From assembly GCA_903632075.3 (NCBI GenBank), contig CAHIKZ030000252.1, forward strand, positions 582,501 to 646,500: a stretch of DNA of 64,000 nt, read 5' to 3'. Below are positions 1 to 10,904 of this stretch, one piece after another; positions within the stretch are counted from its first letter, which is position 1, and each line of letters opens with the position of its first letter. The position numbers and the translations under genes are program-made. Source of the DNA: Acanthosepion pharaonis (taxonomy: Eukaryota; Mollusca; Cephalopoda; Sepiida; Sepiidae). Below the pieces are notes generated by a model, which saw only the letters and a list, made by a program, of their open reading frames with translations, ran no database searches and was not told the origin of the DNA.

Positions 1-840
1 CGTATTGCAGTAATTTAATTATCATCTTTGCTGTGTTGATTTTTATTCTGACCATAAGGAAATAACATATCTTTGTCATAAATTTTAAAAAAATATTTTA
101 CTGAATTAAAGACACTTTTAGAATATTTTACTATCAACTTTTTTATTAAAAATTTACTTCGATTATCGCATGATTAATATCTACCAACAGAAAAAAATTA
201 AATAACTGTAATTATTTTTTTCAAATATAATATAGCCTGTCTAGAATTATAGGAATCAGTAAAAATTCGTTCTATTAAAGTTCCATTATTTAAAGTTTTA
301 TTATTTAACTGGATTTTAAGAAAATTAATTTGGCTTATAATTAGAAATATATTTGTTTACAATCGATACCTGTAAGGTGTTTTTAAGTTGAATATCAAGT
401 GGATATCAAGTCAGTTTTACTTACGCTTATGTGCTGAAAACACGTTTAAATCTATGAGCTTTATATAGATAAACTGAAATACGGATGACCAAATATGACA
501 AAAAATATACAATACAAACAATGATAAACTTATGTTTCCATAATTAAAAATCTTTCATATCGAAATTAACCTTCGAGCTAAATCATAATTGTTACAGTTT
601 TGTACATCTGTTATTTGTGGTATAGTTTAAATATAATACATATTTTACTGTTGGAATAGTGAAAACAATAAGCTTGTAACACAGATGGTATTTTTTTAGG
701 AATTTCAAATACAAAAATAAATGCGGATTATGAGATAAATAGCATATAACATCAGCCACAAAACAAAACGTTCTTAAATTTTTATTCAAACGGTTTTGTA
801 ATCCTATGCATTTCGCTTCCTCAATTTCCTTCATTCGAAA
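1..840. other. AT-rich stretch, no gene seen
   Basis: Both strands hold only short frames without recognisable protein motifs. I see no tandem repeat or transposon end here. Confidence 0.5.
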
Positions 841-1980
841 TTCTTTTCTTTTTCGCTTTCTCTTATAATATTTTATTCCTTTCCTTTTTAGTTACTTTTT
901 CGTTTTTCGAAGAATTACTATCTCTTTTTTTTTTTTTTTCTTATCACCTATCCCTCTGTCTCTTCCCCCGGTATTTATTCAGTTCCCGTTATTCCTTCAC
1001 AAATGACTGATTCAACAAAGAGCCAATTTTAACAGTCAATGATGATTATCACCAATAAAAAGTGAAAGGAACGCAAAATACATATTTTTTTTTATAAAAA
1101 AAAATAAACACACATCAAAAACTATTGTTTTTTTTGTTTGTTTTTTTAAAATCCAAATAACATGACAAAAGACAAAAATATAACCCCGACAAGGCTAAAT
1201 ACAGAATGAAAAAATAAAACAAATAAGTACGACCATCAAAAGAACTGCGTTAAACATTAAGCGACAATGGGATGTGGGGGTAGAAAGAGTGTAATATTAA
1301 AATGTGTTTTTCGTTTTAAATCAGCTTTATTTCTATTTTATCCCACCCTATTCGATTTTATTTTTTGTAACGTTTTTAAGCGATAACAAACGAACCCTCT
1401 CCCCATTTGAATTCATTCTCCCTCTTTCTCTCTCTCACTTCTACACCCGACTTTCTGAGTTTTTCACCCTCTTTGCTTTCATAAAACATTTCTTCTTTCA
1501 CTCCCTTGAAGATGCTATTTGATAAAAACGAACGCCATGTTTGAAGTAATGATTCGAAGCCGTCTCTTATTCCCCGCTAACCGCTTACAGATAGTAGTGT
1601 TATTGCGTCTCTTTGAAAAAAGAGCTCTATTAGCTGAAAATCAATGAGCAACGAGATATACTGCCATCTGTTTGTTCTCATGTATTGTGGTGACGATGTG
1701 CTGATAGTTACACATAAAATAAATATCTTGATAGCCGCTTATTGCCGGCCGGAATAAACAAGTGCCAGAGAAGTGGTCTAGTTATAGATGACCAGCGGAG
1801 ATGTCTCAAAATCTATTTAATTTTATTTGCCCGAAAAATACCAGGATAGAAATGATTCACCTGCAAAATATATATAAATAATTATAAAATCATCTAATCA
1901 TGTATATGCACGCATTACTTATACGTGCATCTATGTATGTATGTATATATACAAGCATGTTTATATAGATACACATATTT
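841..1980. other. Pyrimidine-rich then AT-rich sequence, no gene seen
   Basis: T/C-rich tracts occur at about 841-960 and 1340-1500. The 72-residue frame over the second tract is a composition artefact rich in Phe, Ser and Leu. Nothing else is recognised. Confidence 0.45.
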
Positions 1981-1983
1981 ACA

Positions 1984-2085
1984 TACATCAATAAGTAATG
2001 GAGGCACAGATGGTGTAATAGCGGTTAGGAATCAGAATTCCAGTCGCATTCGTTGCATTTAATTTCGCACAAAATACATTAGGGA
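1984..2085 (+). repeat. Diverged SINE family 4 fragment
   Basis: A tRNA-like head (GGTGTAATAGCGGTTAGG, an A-box-like string) is followed by ATTCCAGTCGCATTCGTTGC and a region resembling the post-tRNA part of the SINE at 21468-21745. It is short and decayed. The assignment is by eye and moderate at best. Confidence 0.35.
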
Positions 2086-2116
2086 AAAATATGGATTCAT
2101 CTATTCTCCACCTAGA

Positions 2117-2551
2117 TATGGATTAAATATTAGTGCATACTGGGAAGGTATATTTTCATTGACATTTTCTAGGAGGACGACAATTCTGAAACCGAACTGA
2201 GGTGGGCTATTTTTTTGATCTCGTGGTACACTATGTATCCAATTCTTTCGAAAAAAAAGGGGATATTTATGTACAAGCCTTCATCGTGATAATCCAATCA
2301 AATGTGATTTGTAGTCTGGCTGTTTAATTCTAGGAGATGAACTCTTGGACCAACATACAATACATTTATCTTTCAAGGCATATTGAAAAAAATTACAAAA
2401 TCTGACAAAACAGTAGTATTCAAAATAATAACTGGTTGTGCTGAAGGGTTTTTCAACACTAACTCGTATAAAAAATGTATATATGTTGGTTGTGTTTGGC
2501 CGAAATAATACATAATAAAAAATCACTTATGATTGTGGAACGAACATTATG
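2117..2551. repeat. Direct duplication, copy 1
   Basis: About 435 bp that recur in the same orientation at 2843-3278 with scattered substitutions and small indels. Shared landmarks include AAATATTAGTGCA at the left, GAACTGAGGTGGGCTAT, TGGACCAACATACAAT and ATGTATATATGTTGGTTGTG. No coding motif is visible in either copy. Confidence 0.85.
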
Positions 2552-2556
2552 AAATA

Positions 2557-2842
2557 CAGTAGAATCCCACATATCTGGAATCCCGTATATCCGGAGTGCC
2601 TCATATCCGGAATCCCGAATATCTGGACATGATTTTGATGTGTATATTTTAACTATTTGGATGATATACAACTGATTTGAAATTTCTGTTTTTCAGAAAA
2701 TTTACTTTGGATAATTGTTTATGCTTATTTCACCCCAATGGCTTGTATTGGTGCAAAAGATGATGGGAATAAACGAAAAGGATGACAACGTGACATATCT
2801 GCAACAAGATAGCGACGGGATGCATGGTCGTGATCAAACCTG
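2557..2842. mobile_element. pogo/Tigger-like DNA transposon end (relic)
   Basis: Starts CAGTAGAATCCCACATATC directly after a TA dinucleotide, followed by degenerate repeats of ATATCYGGA (2570-2630). This resembles the terminal inverted repeats of pogo/Tigger-like elements, which insert at TA. A short stretch near 2770 reads Gly-Asn-Lys-Arg-Lys-Arg, loosely like the start of Tigger transposases. I could not find a matching right end. The fragment lies exactly between the two 435-bp duplicates. Confidence 0.4.
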
Positions 2843-3278
2843 GACTCAAATATTAGTGCAGACTAGAAACGTATGACTTGAGTGGCCTTGTCGATGAGAA
2901 CGACAACTCTGAAACCGAACTGAGGTGGGCTATTTGTTGATCTCGTGGTACACTATGTATCCAGTTCTTTCGAAAAGGGGATATTTATGTAAAAGCCTTA
3001 AATCGTGATAATCCAATCAAACGGGATTTGTAGTCTGGCTGTTAAATTGTAGAAGATGAACTCTTGGACCAACATACAATATATTTATCTTTCGGGGCAC
3101 ATTGAAAAATTCACAAAATCTATCTGACAAAGCATTAGCAGTTTTCAAAATAATTGGTTGTTCTCAAGAGGTTTTCAACACCAACTCTTATATAAAGAAA
3201 TGTATATATGTTGGTTGTGCTGAATCGAAATAATACATAATAAAAAAAATCACTTATAATACTGGAACGAGACTTATG
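2843..3278. repeat. Direct duplication, copy 2
   Basis: Second copy of the sequence at 2117-2551, same orientation, start-to-start spacing about 725 bp. Differences are spread along the whole length, which suggests an old event or two insertions of one repeat family. Confidence 0.85.
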
Positions 3279-3641
3279 AAACATATTTATATTCTCCGAA
3301 TACTCATTATGTCACGACACAGTTTTCAAATCTAAAAAAAATATAATTCGAAAATGAAAATTTCTAATTCACCACAAAGATGCAGACAAACATAAACCAG
3401 ACTTTATTTTAATTTAATTTCTTGTATATTTATAAGCAGTAAATTCGTTTGAAATTTCGATCTTTAATAAGAATAAACAGGAACAGAGGACAGTTCCTCC
3501 ATAACAAAAAGAGTGAAATTAATTCATCAAAAAAGAAAAAAAAAACATGATTGAAATATATAATATACATAACATAATGGTTATCTCAAAAATTGTTTAA
3601 TTTTACGATATTCTTTTGATACGGAATTAAATTAGTATATA
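3279..3641. other. AT-rich spacer, nothing seen
   Basis: No gene, tandem repeat or transposon end is recognised between the second duplicate and the Helitron terminus. Confidence 0.4.
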
Positions 3642-4332
3642 CTAGCTTAAAAGCCGCCCGGTCGGGCGACAATTAAGCTAGCTCCTGCGGGGGATTCTTG
3701 ATTGGGCCTTCGGTTTGTTTAGGAGTTTGAGAGTCTTTGCATATTCTCAGCATTAGAAGCTCTCCTGGGTTTTCATTTTCACTGGACTTTCTTTTCTTCG
3801 ATGCAGCCCTGGTTCTCTTAATTGTAATCTGGCCGTCTGTTGTCGGAGATATTTTTTTGTGAGGCATACTGCTGTCATATGAGAAAGTCCGCAATAAACT
3901 ACAGAAGAACTCAAAATTGATCGCTGCATTAATATTTATGCTTACCTTTTAAAAGTTCAACGATAATTCTTTACCGCCGCTTAATCTAAAGACAGTTTGA
4001 TGGACGTAGGTCCTTAATTTCGTTTTTTTTATATTTATTTCAGGGGTGACGTTTTACTGGATTTTGCAATTAATTTCAAATATTCCCAAATTTATTTCCA
4101 ATTTGTAAAAATTGTTATCGTACAAAAAATTCGTCGCAGAAAATCACTTAAAATTCGACGAACACAATCGCAGTAATTTCAGGATTGCCGGTCCGGATCC
4201 GAAACATTTTACTTTGCTCACGGAGATGGCCTGATCCCAAAATGGTAGGATATATTCGGCTACCGTTTATAGGAGTAAAGTTGAAAAAGTATGACACACT
4301 GACACACCAATATTTGCATTTATTTATATAGA
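3642..4332 (-). mobile_element. Helitron-like element with both termini
   Basis: Read on the minus strand, the element begins TCTATATAAATAAATGC (5' TC, position 4332) and ends in CTAG at 3645-3642. A perfect GC-rich hairpin (6-bp CGCCCG stem, 3655-3668) sits 10 bases before that 3' end. The flanking bases are A on the 5' side and T on the 3' side, as expected for Helitron insertion between A and T. These are the textbook Helitron signatures. At 691 bp it is too short for a Rep/helicase gene, so it is a non-autonomous or internally deleted copy. A related element with similar ends lies at 52477-53236. Confidence 0.8.
3673..3894 (-). CDS. Small uncharacterised ORF inside the Helitron
   Basis: A 73-codon frame, with an internal ATG giving a protein starting Met-Pro-His-Lys-Lys. 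The product is basic in the middle (RTRAASKKRKS) and has balanced composition, unlike the simple-repeat frames nearby. I recognise no domain. It begins near the 3' end of the Helitron and stops about 30 bases before the terminal hairpin. It may be an exon fragment captured by the element, a remnant of a Helitron accessory gene, or chance. Similarity to other copies of the repeat would distinguish these. Confidence 0.3.
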   Translation of the reverse strand: MRTFSYDSSMPHKKISPTTDGQITIKRTRAASKKRKSSENENPGELLMLRICKDSQTPKQTEGPIKNPPQELA

Positions 4333-4478
4333 TGGTGCTTTTATATGATATCAGTTTTGTCAAATTTTCGAGTGTCTTCCAAAAAGATTTTAGCTGTATG
4401 TGCTTTTTTAATAAAAGTAAGCCGTTTTGAATATTGTAGAAATAAAACGTCGAATTGAGAGAAGACTCTTATTTCAAG

Positions 4479-5405
4479 GAAATTTTCATACAAGGATTAA
4501 GAAATACTCAGAAGACATAGAAATTCTAAGAAGAATGAAATAATCTGGTTATGAAATACTCAGGAGAACGAAATACTCTGAAGAATGAAATACGCAGAAG
4601 AATAAAATACTCAAGAGAATGAAATACTCTGAAGAATGAAATAATCAGGAAAATGAAATACTGTGAAGAATGAAATACTCAGGAGAAGAAATACTCTGAA
4701 GAATGAAATACTCAGTAGAATGAAATACTCAGAAGAATGAAATACGCAGAAGAATAAAATACTCAGAAGGATGAAATACTCAGGAGAATGAAATACTCAG
4801 AAGAATGAAATACTCAGGAGAATGAAATACTCAGGAGAATGAAATACGCAGAAGAATGAAATACTCAGGAGAATGAAATACGATGAGGAATGAAATACTC
4901 AGAAAAATGAAATACTCTGAAGAATGAAATACGCAGAAGAATGAATTACACAGGAGAATGAAATACTCTAAAGAAGGAAATACTCTGAAGAATGAAATAC
5001 TCAGTAGAATGAAATACTCTGAAGAATGAAATACGCAGAATAATGAAATACTCAGGAGAATGAAATACTCAGAAGAATGAACTACTCAGAAGAATAAAAT
5101 ACTCAGAAGGATGAAATACTCAGGAGAATGAAATACTCAGGAGAATGAAATACGCAGAAGAATGAAATACGCAGAAGAATGAAATACGCAGAAGGATTAA
5201 ATACTCAGAAGGATGAAATACGCAGAAGAATATAATACTCAGGAGAATGATATACACAGAAGAATGAAATGCTTAGAAGAATGAAATACACAGGCGAATG
5301 AAATATTCAGTAGAATTATATACACAGGTGAATGAAATACTCAGAAGAATGAAATACTCTGAAGAATGAAATACACAGGTTAATTAAATTCTCAGAAGAA
5401 GGAAT
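4479..5405. repeat. 17-bp minisatellite, about 50 copies
   Basis: Tandem array of a 17-bp unit GAATGAAATACTCAGGA and variants (CTCTGAA, CGCAGAA, CACAGGA endings). Units are intact in length across most of the array, with substitutions concentrated in the last seven bases. The edges are more diverged than the middle. No long frame crosses it. Confidence 0.92.
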
Positions 5406-5560
5406 ATTACATGTTTGAGGAACAGTAAAGACTGACATAATAAATGTTGACATACCAACCAATATCAAATATATGAAAGCCTTGTCAATACTGGAAAGAG
5501 TGTTAACAGCTATTGAACATAAGTCACCTATATTGTGGGTTAACGAATTTTAAAAAATAA

Positions 5561-5625
<65 letters not shown>

Positions 5626-5703
5626 GTTTAATTAATAAACGGAGTGTCTACTCAAGTATGAGTATCTACCGAAAATAACGTTTATAACTAGTAATATCCC
5701 TCT

Positions 5704-5750
<47 letters not shown>
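5561..5750. repeat. Microsatellites (AT)n(GT)n and (TA)n
   Basis: (AT)n at about 5561-5584 runs into (GT)n at 5585-5622. A separate (TA)n at about 5705-5750 directly abuts the left end of the palindromic SINE pair. Confidence 0.95.
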
Positions 5751-5752
<2 letters not shown>

Positions 5753-6280
5753 CATATTCACGACGTTTCGGCCGTTGTTCGCTCCGCCCTTCTTCAGAAA
5801 TTATCTGTTGGAATTTTGAACCGAACACTTTTATTCCACCAAAGTAGACTGTTTTAGTTCCACGTATCATGTCTTTTCTGAATATCTCAGTTTCAGTTAT
5901 CTCCCTTTAGCAACTCAACACCCTAGGGGTTTTTTTCATCTCTGTTGTGGCCAGGTATTGAACTCACAACTGTTTGAGCCAAGTCACTGGATTATTTCAA
6001 TCAACGGTTATTTCCTCGGGGCCATGTGTTCCCAAGGATTGAAATAGTCCAGTGACTTGACCCAAAGTGTTGAGAGTTCAATAATTGGCCACAACAGTAG
6101 TGACAAAAACATGGCGAATTGAGTTAGTAAATGGAGATAACTGTGGTATCCAAAAAAAGTCATAGCACGTGGAACTAGAACAATCTATTCCAGTTGACTA
6201 AATGTGTTCGGTTCGAAATTCCACCAAATATCACCTGAAGAAGGCGAGGCCTACAACGACCGAAACGTCGTGAATATGAC
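5751..6280. mobile_element. Head-to-head dimer of SINE family 1 (530-bp palindrome)
   Basis: The left arm (about 5751-6005, minus orientation) and right arm (about 6030-6280, plus orientation) are inverted copies of one element. From centre outward each arm has a tRNA-like segment (GAGTTCAATA with GGCCAC, resembling a B box), a body including CACGTGGAACTAGAAC, and a hammerhead-like end. On the right arm that end is CTGAAGA (6235-6241), a variable loop, then GAAACGTC (6262-6269), with TCAC (6231-6234) able to pair with GTGA (6270-6273). On the left arm the same motif is at 5797-5762 on the minus strand. The core reads CTGAAGA where an active hammerhead has CTGATGA, so cleavage is doubtful. A fragment of the plus frame (6204-6419) is not a gene. 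Confidence 0.75.
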
Positions 6281-7400
6281 AATAAAGATGAAGACAATAG
6301 TCAAAATTTTATTTACTTTTATTTATTCTTTTATTGTTTTTAGAAGTGATTCTCTGGGGAAAGTATCTATAGTGCTGAAAGTTTTCACGAATAAAGGTAA
6401 GAAAGTTCCATATTATTAAAACAACATATTCTTTACCCCTTTTTTTTTAAGTATATTTAATATACGGCTGAGTCGGTAGTATAATAATTGCGCCTGTTGT
6501 CTTTTTCGATTTTAGCATTTTGTACATTATGGTCCAGTGAATTTCATATATTATCACTTTTATATTTCATGCATCTATTTATTTATAAAATCACCTTTTT
6601 TAATCACACATAAAGGGGATTACATTTCAAAATTAGAAATTTCTACTCGAGTAACGTATATGATTTGAAAGCCATTAATTAAACCAAAAGAGAAAAGTCT
6701 CCATCACATGAGGAAAAACAAATACCATACACATTGTTAATAATTCAATTTCTAAGAAAGATTCTATGACAGTAGGCTTGATGTAAAGGCGAAAGCTAAA
6801 TATTTAAAAGGGGCTTTTAATTTGAACATGTATCTAGAAAGAATTAAAATATCTGCTGGAAAAATTAGCATCGTAAATAATGATGATAATAAAGAAAACA
6901 TTGCCAACTATATTTATAGATTATATAGCTCTGCATTTCAAAGTCTTTCAAACTTCGTTGATCAAAGATTTCTGTAAAATTGCCTGTTTCTTTTTCATTT
7001 AAAATAAAGCTCAATACTGTATCTTTAAAGGTTCATTGGCTAAGATTTAGTTTTCCTATGAAATATTTTACGCTTTTACTTGTTGGTGCTTAATTATTTT
7101 TTTGTATTATCATCTTTATTCCTCTTTAAGATGAATTATCTTTTTCTACCATAATGAAAAGCTACGACGGTGGATCTTAAAAACGGTAAAGAATATGAAC
7201 ATTTTTTGTTAATATTTTACTTTGGGAGTTTTGTCTTGATGTAGAAGGCTGGTATAAATTTAAACTGTCAAAAACTTTCACATTTTCCGCCCTTTTTCAT
7301 TTGTGTGAGTGCGTGTTTATTTCAAATTTCCTGGTCCTTCATTTCATTCTTCTGTTTATTTGGGGAATAACGTTCTTTTTTATTTAGTTATTTGCTGATT
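6281..7400. other. AT-rich sequence, no gene seen
   Basis: Unremarkable AT-rich sequence without recognisable coding motifs or transposon ends. It becomes T-rich towards the right. Confidence 0.4.
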
Positions 7401-8020
7401 CATTCATTCAATGCTGTTTGCTTTATTATTCTTGTTTCTTTTTTTATTGGCCTTCATTATCACCTATTTTAACTCTTTATTTCTTCATTTATAGATTCAT
7501 TCATTTTTTCTTTGATACTTTTTTAAATTTATTTTTATTTTTTGTTTTACTTGCAGTATCTTATTTTTCTTTGTGGATGGATCCTTCAGTTTTTTGCTTT
7601 ATTCTAGTTTCATTCTTTGCTTTTCATTTTATTCCATTTCATGTTTCTTTCTTACTTTCTTTATTTTCTTTGATTCTTTAGTTTCGGTTCATTTTTTCCC
7701 CATTTGATGTTTCATTCTTTAGTTTCGGTTCATTTTTCTTTCTGTCATTTTCTCCCATTTGATTTTTCTTTCTTTCTTTTTTATTTTCCGTTCTTTTTGT
7801 CATTATTTTCATTTTCTCGCATTTAATCTTTCATTCTTCTTACTGTCTTCTTTTATTTTCGGTTTATTTATTTTCTTCTTTTCACCATTTGATATTTCTT
7901 TCTTTCTTTATTCATTTGATATTTCTTTCTTTTTTTCTTTATTTTTGGTTCATTTTGTCTTTGTCCTTTATTTTCTACCATTTGATTTTTTTTCTTTCTT
8001 TCTTTCTTTCTTTCTTTATT

Positions 8021-8052
<32 letters not shown>

Positions 8053-8495
8053 TTCAGTTCATTTTGTCTTTGTTTTCGTTTTCTCCCATTTGCTCATTCC
8101 TTCTTCCCTTATTTTCGGTTCATTCTTTTATGTCTTTTATTTTTTCCCATTTGATATTTCTTTCTTTCTTTATTTATTTATTTTCAATTCATTTTGACTT
8201 TGTTTTCATTTTCTCCCATTTGATCTTTCATTTTTTATTTTCAGTTCATTTTCTTCTTTGTTTTCATTTTCTCCCATTTGATATTTTTTCTTTCTTTCAT
8301 GCGTATATATTCACACAGGATTATTTGGAACTTCTAAAATTTAATTTTGTTCTCTTCTTTGGTTTTCTCTTTTCTTCCAATTTCTTTCTTCCCTTCTTTT
8401 TTTATCCTTCTTTTCATTTAATTGCGGATACATTTATTTAGATTTTCGTTGCAACTTTTTAAATTCCAATTTTCTATTTTGTTTATTTTCTTCGT

Positions 8496-8527
<32 letters not shown>

Positions 8528-8540
8528 TCATTTATCACGG
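7400..8540. repeat. Pyrimidine array with embedded (CTTT)n
   Basis: A loose tandem array of a unit of roughly 50-110 bp built on TTCATTTTGTCTTTG and TTTTCTCCCATTTGATATTT, with each unit carrying a variable (CTTT)n tail. The longest pure runs are about 7992-8056 and 8495-8529. The long Phe/Ser frames over this region (for example 7759-8154) are products of the repeat and not genes. Confidence 0.85.
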
Positions 8541-9240
8541 TTTTTATGTTATTTTCTGCATTATATCGTGGCTTGTGCTTTCTTTTCTTCTGTACATTAT
8601 GTTTATCGTTTATCTTTTAAGCATCGCAAACAAGCAAGTTACTAACAAACAGAACCCCCGTCAACCACAAAACCTGTATAATCTCTAAAAATAATTCTAT
8701 TTTCTTTTGATACTTTCGAACTTTTAAAATCATACAAAAAAGAAATAGTTAAAATATTTTGCATTTAAAAAGATATCTCCATTATAAGGGAAAAAAAAGT
8801 CAGCAGGGTTATCGAATTCTTCCTAGATCATTCCCTCTACTGCTAAAGAGTGCAATCTCTTCATACCGTGAACGTCTCAATCGATTTTTAAAACTTGAAA
8901 AAATAAAGTGAAACGTCGCCATCCTTGATGGTCAGATAAACACAGAGTTTCTTAAAGGGGTAAAGAGAAAAATAAATGAATCCCATACAGTTTTATAGCA
9001 ATTGTCTCCTTCGAAACGAGACAAATGCTGAAGCTAAAGATTAACCTTGAAAATATTAAACAAGAAATTTCCGCGTTCATAAAATAGTGTCTATAATTCA
9101 GGCGGTGTACGCTTTTGTAAATACACCTAAAATGGCATATATGTTTGCTTGTTTTTGTGCTTGTGGGTGTACATGGGTGTACGCGTGAAATGGAGAAACA
9201 TTGTTAGAAATATGATTATGAGCTGGGAAAAAAGATATTT
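8541..9240. other. Spacer between pyrimidine and purine arrays
   Basis: Mixed-composition AT-rich sequence. No gene, RNA or transposon end is recognised. Confidence 0.4.
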
Positions 9241-9602
9241 GATTAAATGAACATAGATTTTTTTGTACAAAAAAGAAAGCTTAACGGAATAAGAAAGAAA
9301 GAATGGAATGAAGGAAGGAAACAAGAAAGAAAGAAGAGAAAAAATAAAGGAAGAAAGAAAAGAAGAGAGAAAAGAAAGAAAGAAAGACAGAAAGAAAGAA
9401 ATTTGGAGAGAAAAGAAAGAGAGACAGAGAACCAGAAAGAAAAAGAGAAAAGAAAAAGAGAGAAACAAAAAGAAAGCGAGAAGAAAAAAAAGAAAAATAA
9501 ATAGTCAGAAAGAAAGAATTAAACAAAGACAGAAAGAAGGAAAGAACATACAATTTAGACTGTAATAATTTTCTACAAATTTGTACAAAAAGATAAATCT
9601 GA

Positions 9603-9654
<52 letters not shown>

Positions 9655-10160
9655 AAAGAATGGGACGGATAGAAAAAGAAAGAGAGAAAAATGAATGGAT
9701 GAAACAGAAAGAAAAAAGAAAGAGAAAAAAGAAAGAAAAAACGAGAGAAAAAAGAAAGAAATAAAAGGAAAGAGAAAAAGAAAGAAATAAAAAGACGGAG
9801 AAAAAGAATGAAACAGGCAGAAAGAGAAGGACAGAGAGAAATAGAGGAAAAAACAAAGAGAGAAACAGAAAGAAACAAAGACAAAAATAAAAAGCAAAGA
9901 AAATAGAGTCAGAAAGAAAGAATGATAAAAAGAAAGAAAGAAAGAATAATATTCAGGTTGTAGTAATTTACTACAAATTTTTATAAAAAGGATATATAAA
10001 CGGAGAAACAAAAAAGAAAAAAGAAAAGTTGAAGAAAGAAAAAAATGACATTAATAAATAAATAAATTTAGGCTTTAATATTTTTCTACTAAGAGAGGAA
10101 ATATAGGAAAGAAGGAAGGAAAGAAAGAAAGAATACAGTAAGAAAGAAAACAAAAAAGAA
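9241..10160. repeat. Purine array (GAAA/AGAA) with recurrent spacer
   Basis: G/A-rich array with (GAAA)n at about 9600-9656. A short spacer is repeated at about 9553, 9955, 10067 and 10168, variants of TTTAGNCTGTAATAATTTTCTAC. The array is therefore a degenerate tandem repeat with units of unequal length. The long Ser/Phe frames on the minus strand and Lys/Arg frames on the plus strand are composition artefacts. Confidence 0.85.
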
Positions 10161-10162
10161 CG

Positions 10163-10267
10163 AAATAAATTTAGTCTGAAATAATTTTCTCACTTTTCTT
10201 TTTTCAGTGAGTTTTTAATTCACTGAAAGAGGAAAAATGAGAAAATTATTTCAGACTAAATTTATTT
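10163..10267. repeat. Near-perfect 48-bp inverted repeat (hairpin)
   Basis: Arms 10163-10210 and 10220-10267 pair almost completely. The outer 30 bases (AAATAAATTTAGTCTGAAAT onward) match perfectly and the inner part has only a few mismatches. The loop is GTTTTTAAT. A partial third copy of the loop and inner arm follows at 10270-10293. The arm contains the spacer motif of the adjacent purine array, so the hairpin may have arisen by inverted duplication of an array unit. Confidence 0.9.
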
Positions 10268-10904
10268 TCCTCTTTCAGTAAGTTTTTAATTCATTTTGTC
10301 CAATTTTTTGAGTCTCATTTTTTAATTCAGTTAATTTAATCGTTGTACCTTGATTCTATTTCCACTGAATGACTTGCTTTGCCTATATGAAAACAAATTT
10401 TAAATACTTGTCAAATGGGAAAAAAAGAAAGACCAAATTTTAAAAATTTCATGAAAAAAATCTTCGAACTTCAAAATTTCATCACTATTTTCTGTTTAGC
10501 ACCGTGTCTGTGTCTGTTTTGCCTTTACTTGCATTAAAATTCCAGCTGTGATACTAATGAAATATACTATCCAAGAGCGACTCTCCACTAGGGCACTCCT
10601 CATAAGACTAAGTACAATGAATAGATTTCTTCAAAATATTTTTTTTTCAACTTTTAAATAGAATTAATATGAAATCTATATTTTAAAAATAAACAAAAAT
10701 GTTCTTTAAAGCGTCATACTTTTTTTCTTTTTGATCAGTAGAAAGAATTGTTTGCAATAGCAGCTTCGTTATTTTGTGGTCGGAGTAAAAGTTAGCAATA
10801 AAGGTCATAGAGTCGGAGTTTTATATTTTTCTTTTCGTCGTGTTTGCATTGTTATGATGTGTCGTAGTCTATAACGTGATGAATTTATTCTTCGTTGATC
10901 AAAG
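10268..10904. other. AT-rich spacer, no gene seen
   Basis: No coding motif, tandem repeat or transposon end is recognised apart from the partial loop copy at the left edge. Confidence 0.4.

Noticed and set aside
592..834. 80-codon minus-strand frame
   Set aside because: No motif, biased towards hydrophobic residues and AT-rich codons, no supporting context. Similar chance frames occur throughout, for example 26058-26342, 27632-27868 and 58103-58372.
7759..8441. Long Phe/Ser-rich frames that look like membrane proteins
   Set aside because: They arise from the CTTT-rich array and remain open in several overlapping frames. The matching Lys/Arg and Ser/Phe frames at 9127-10153 come from the GAAA array.
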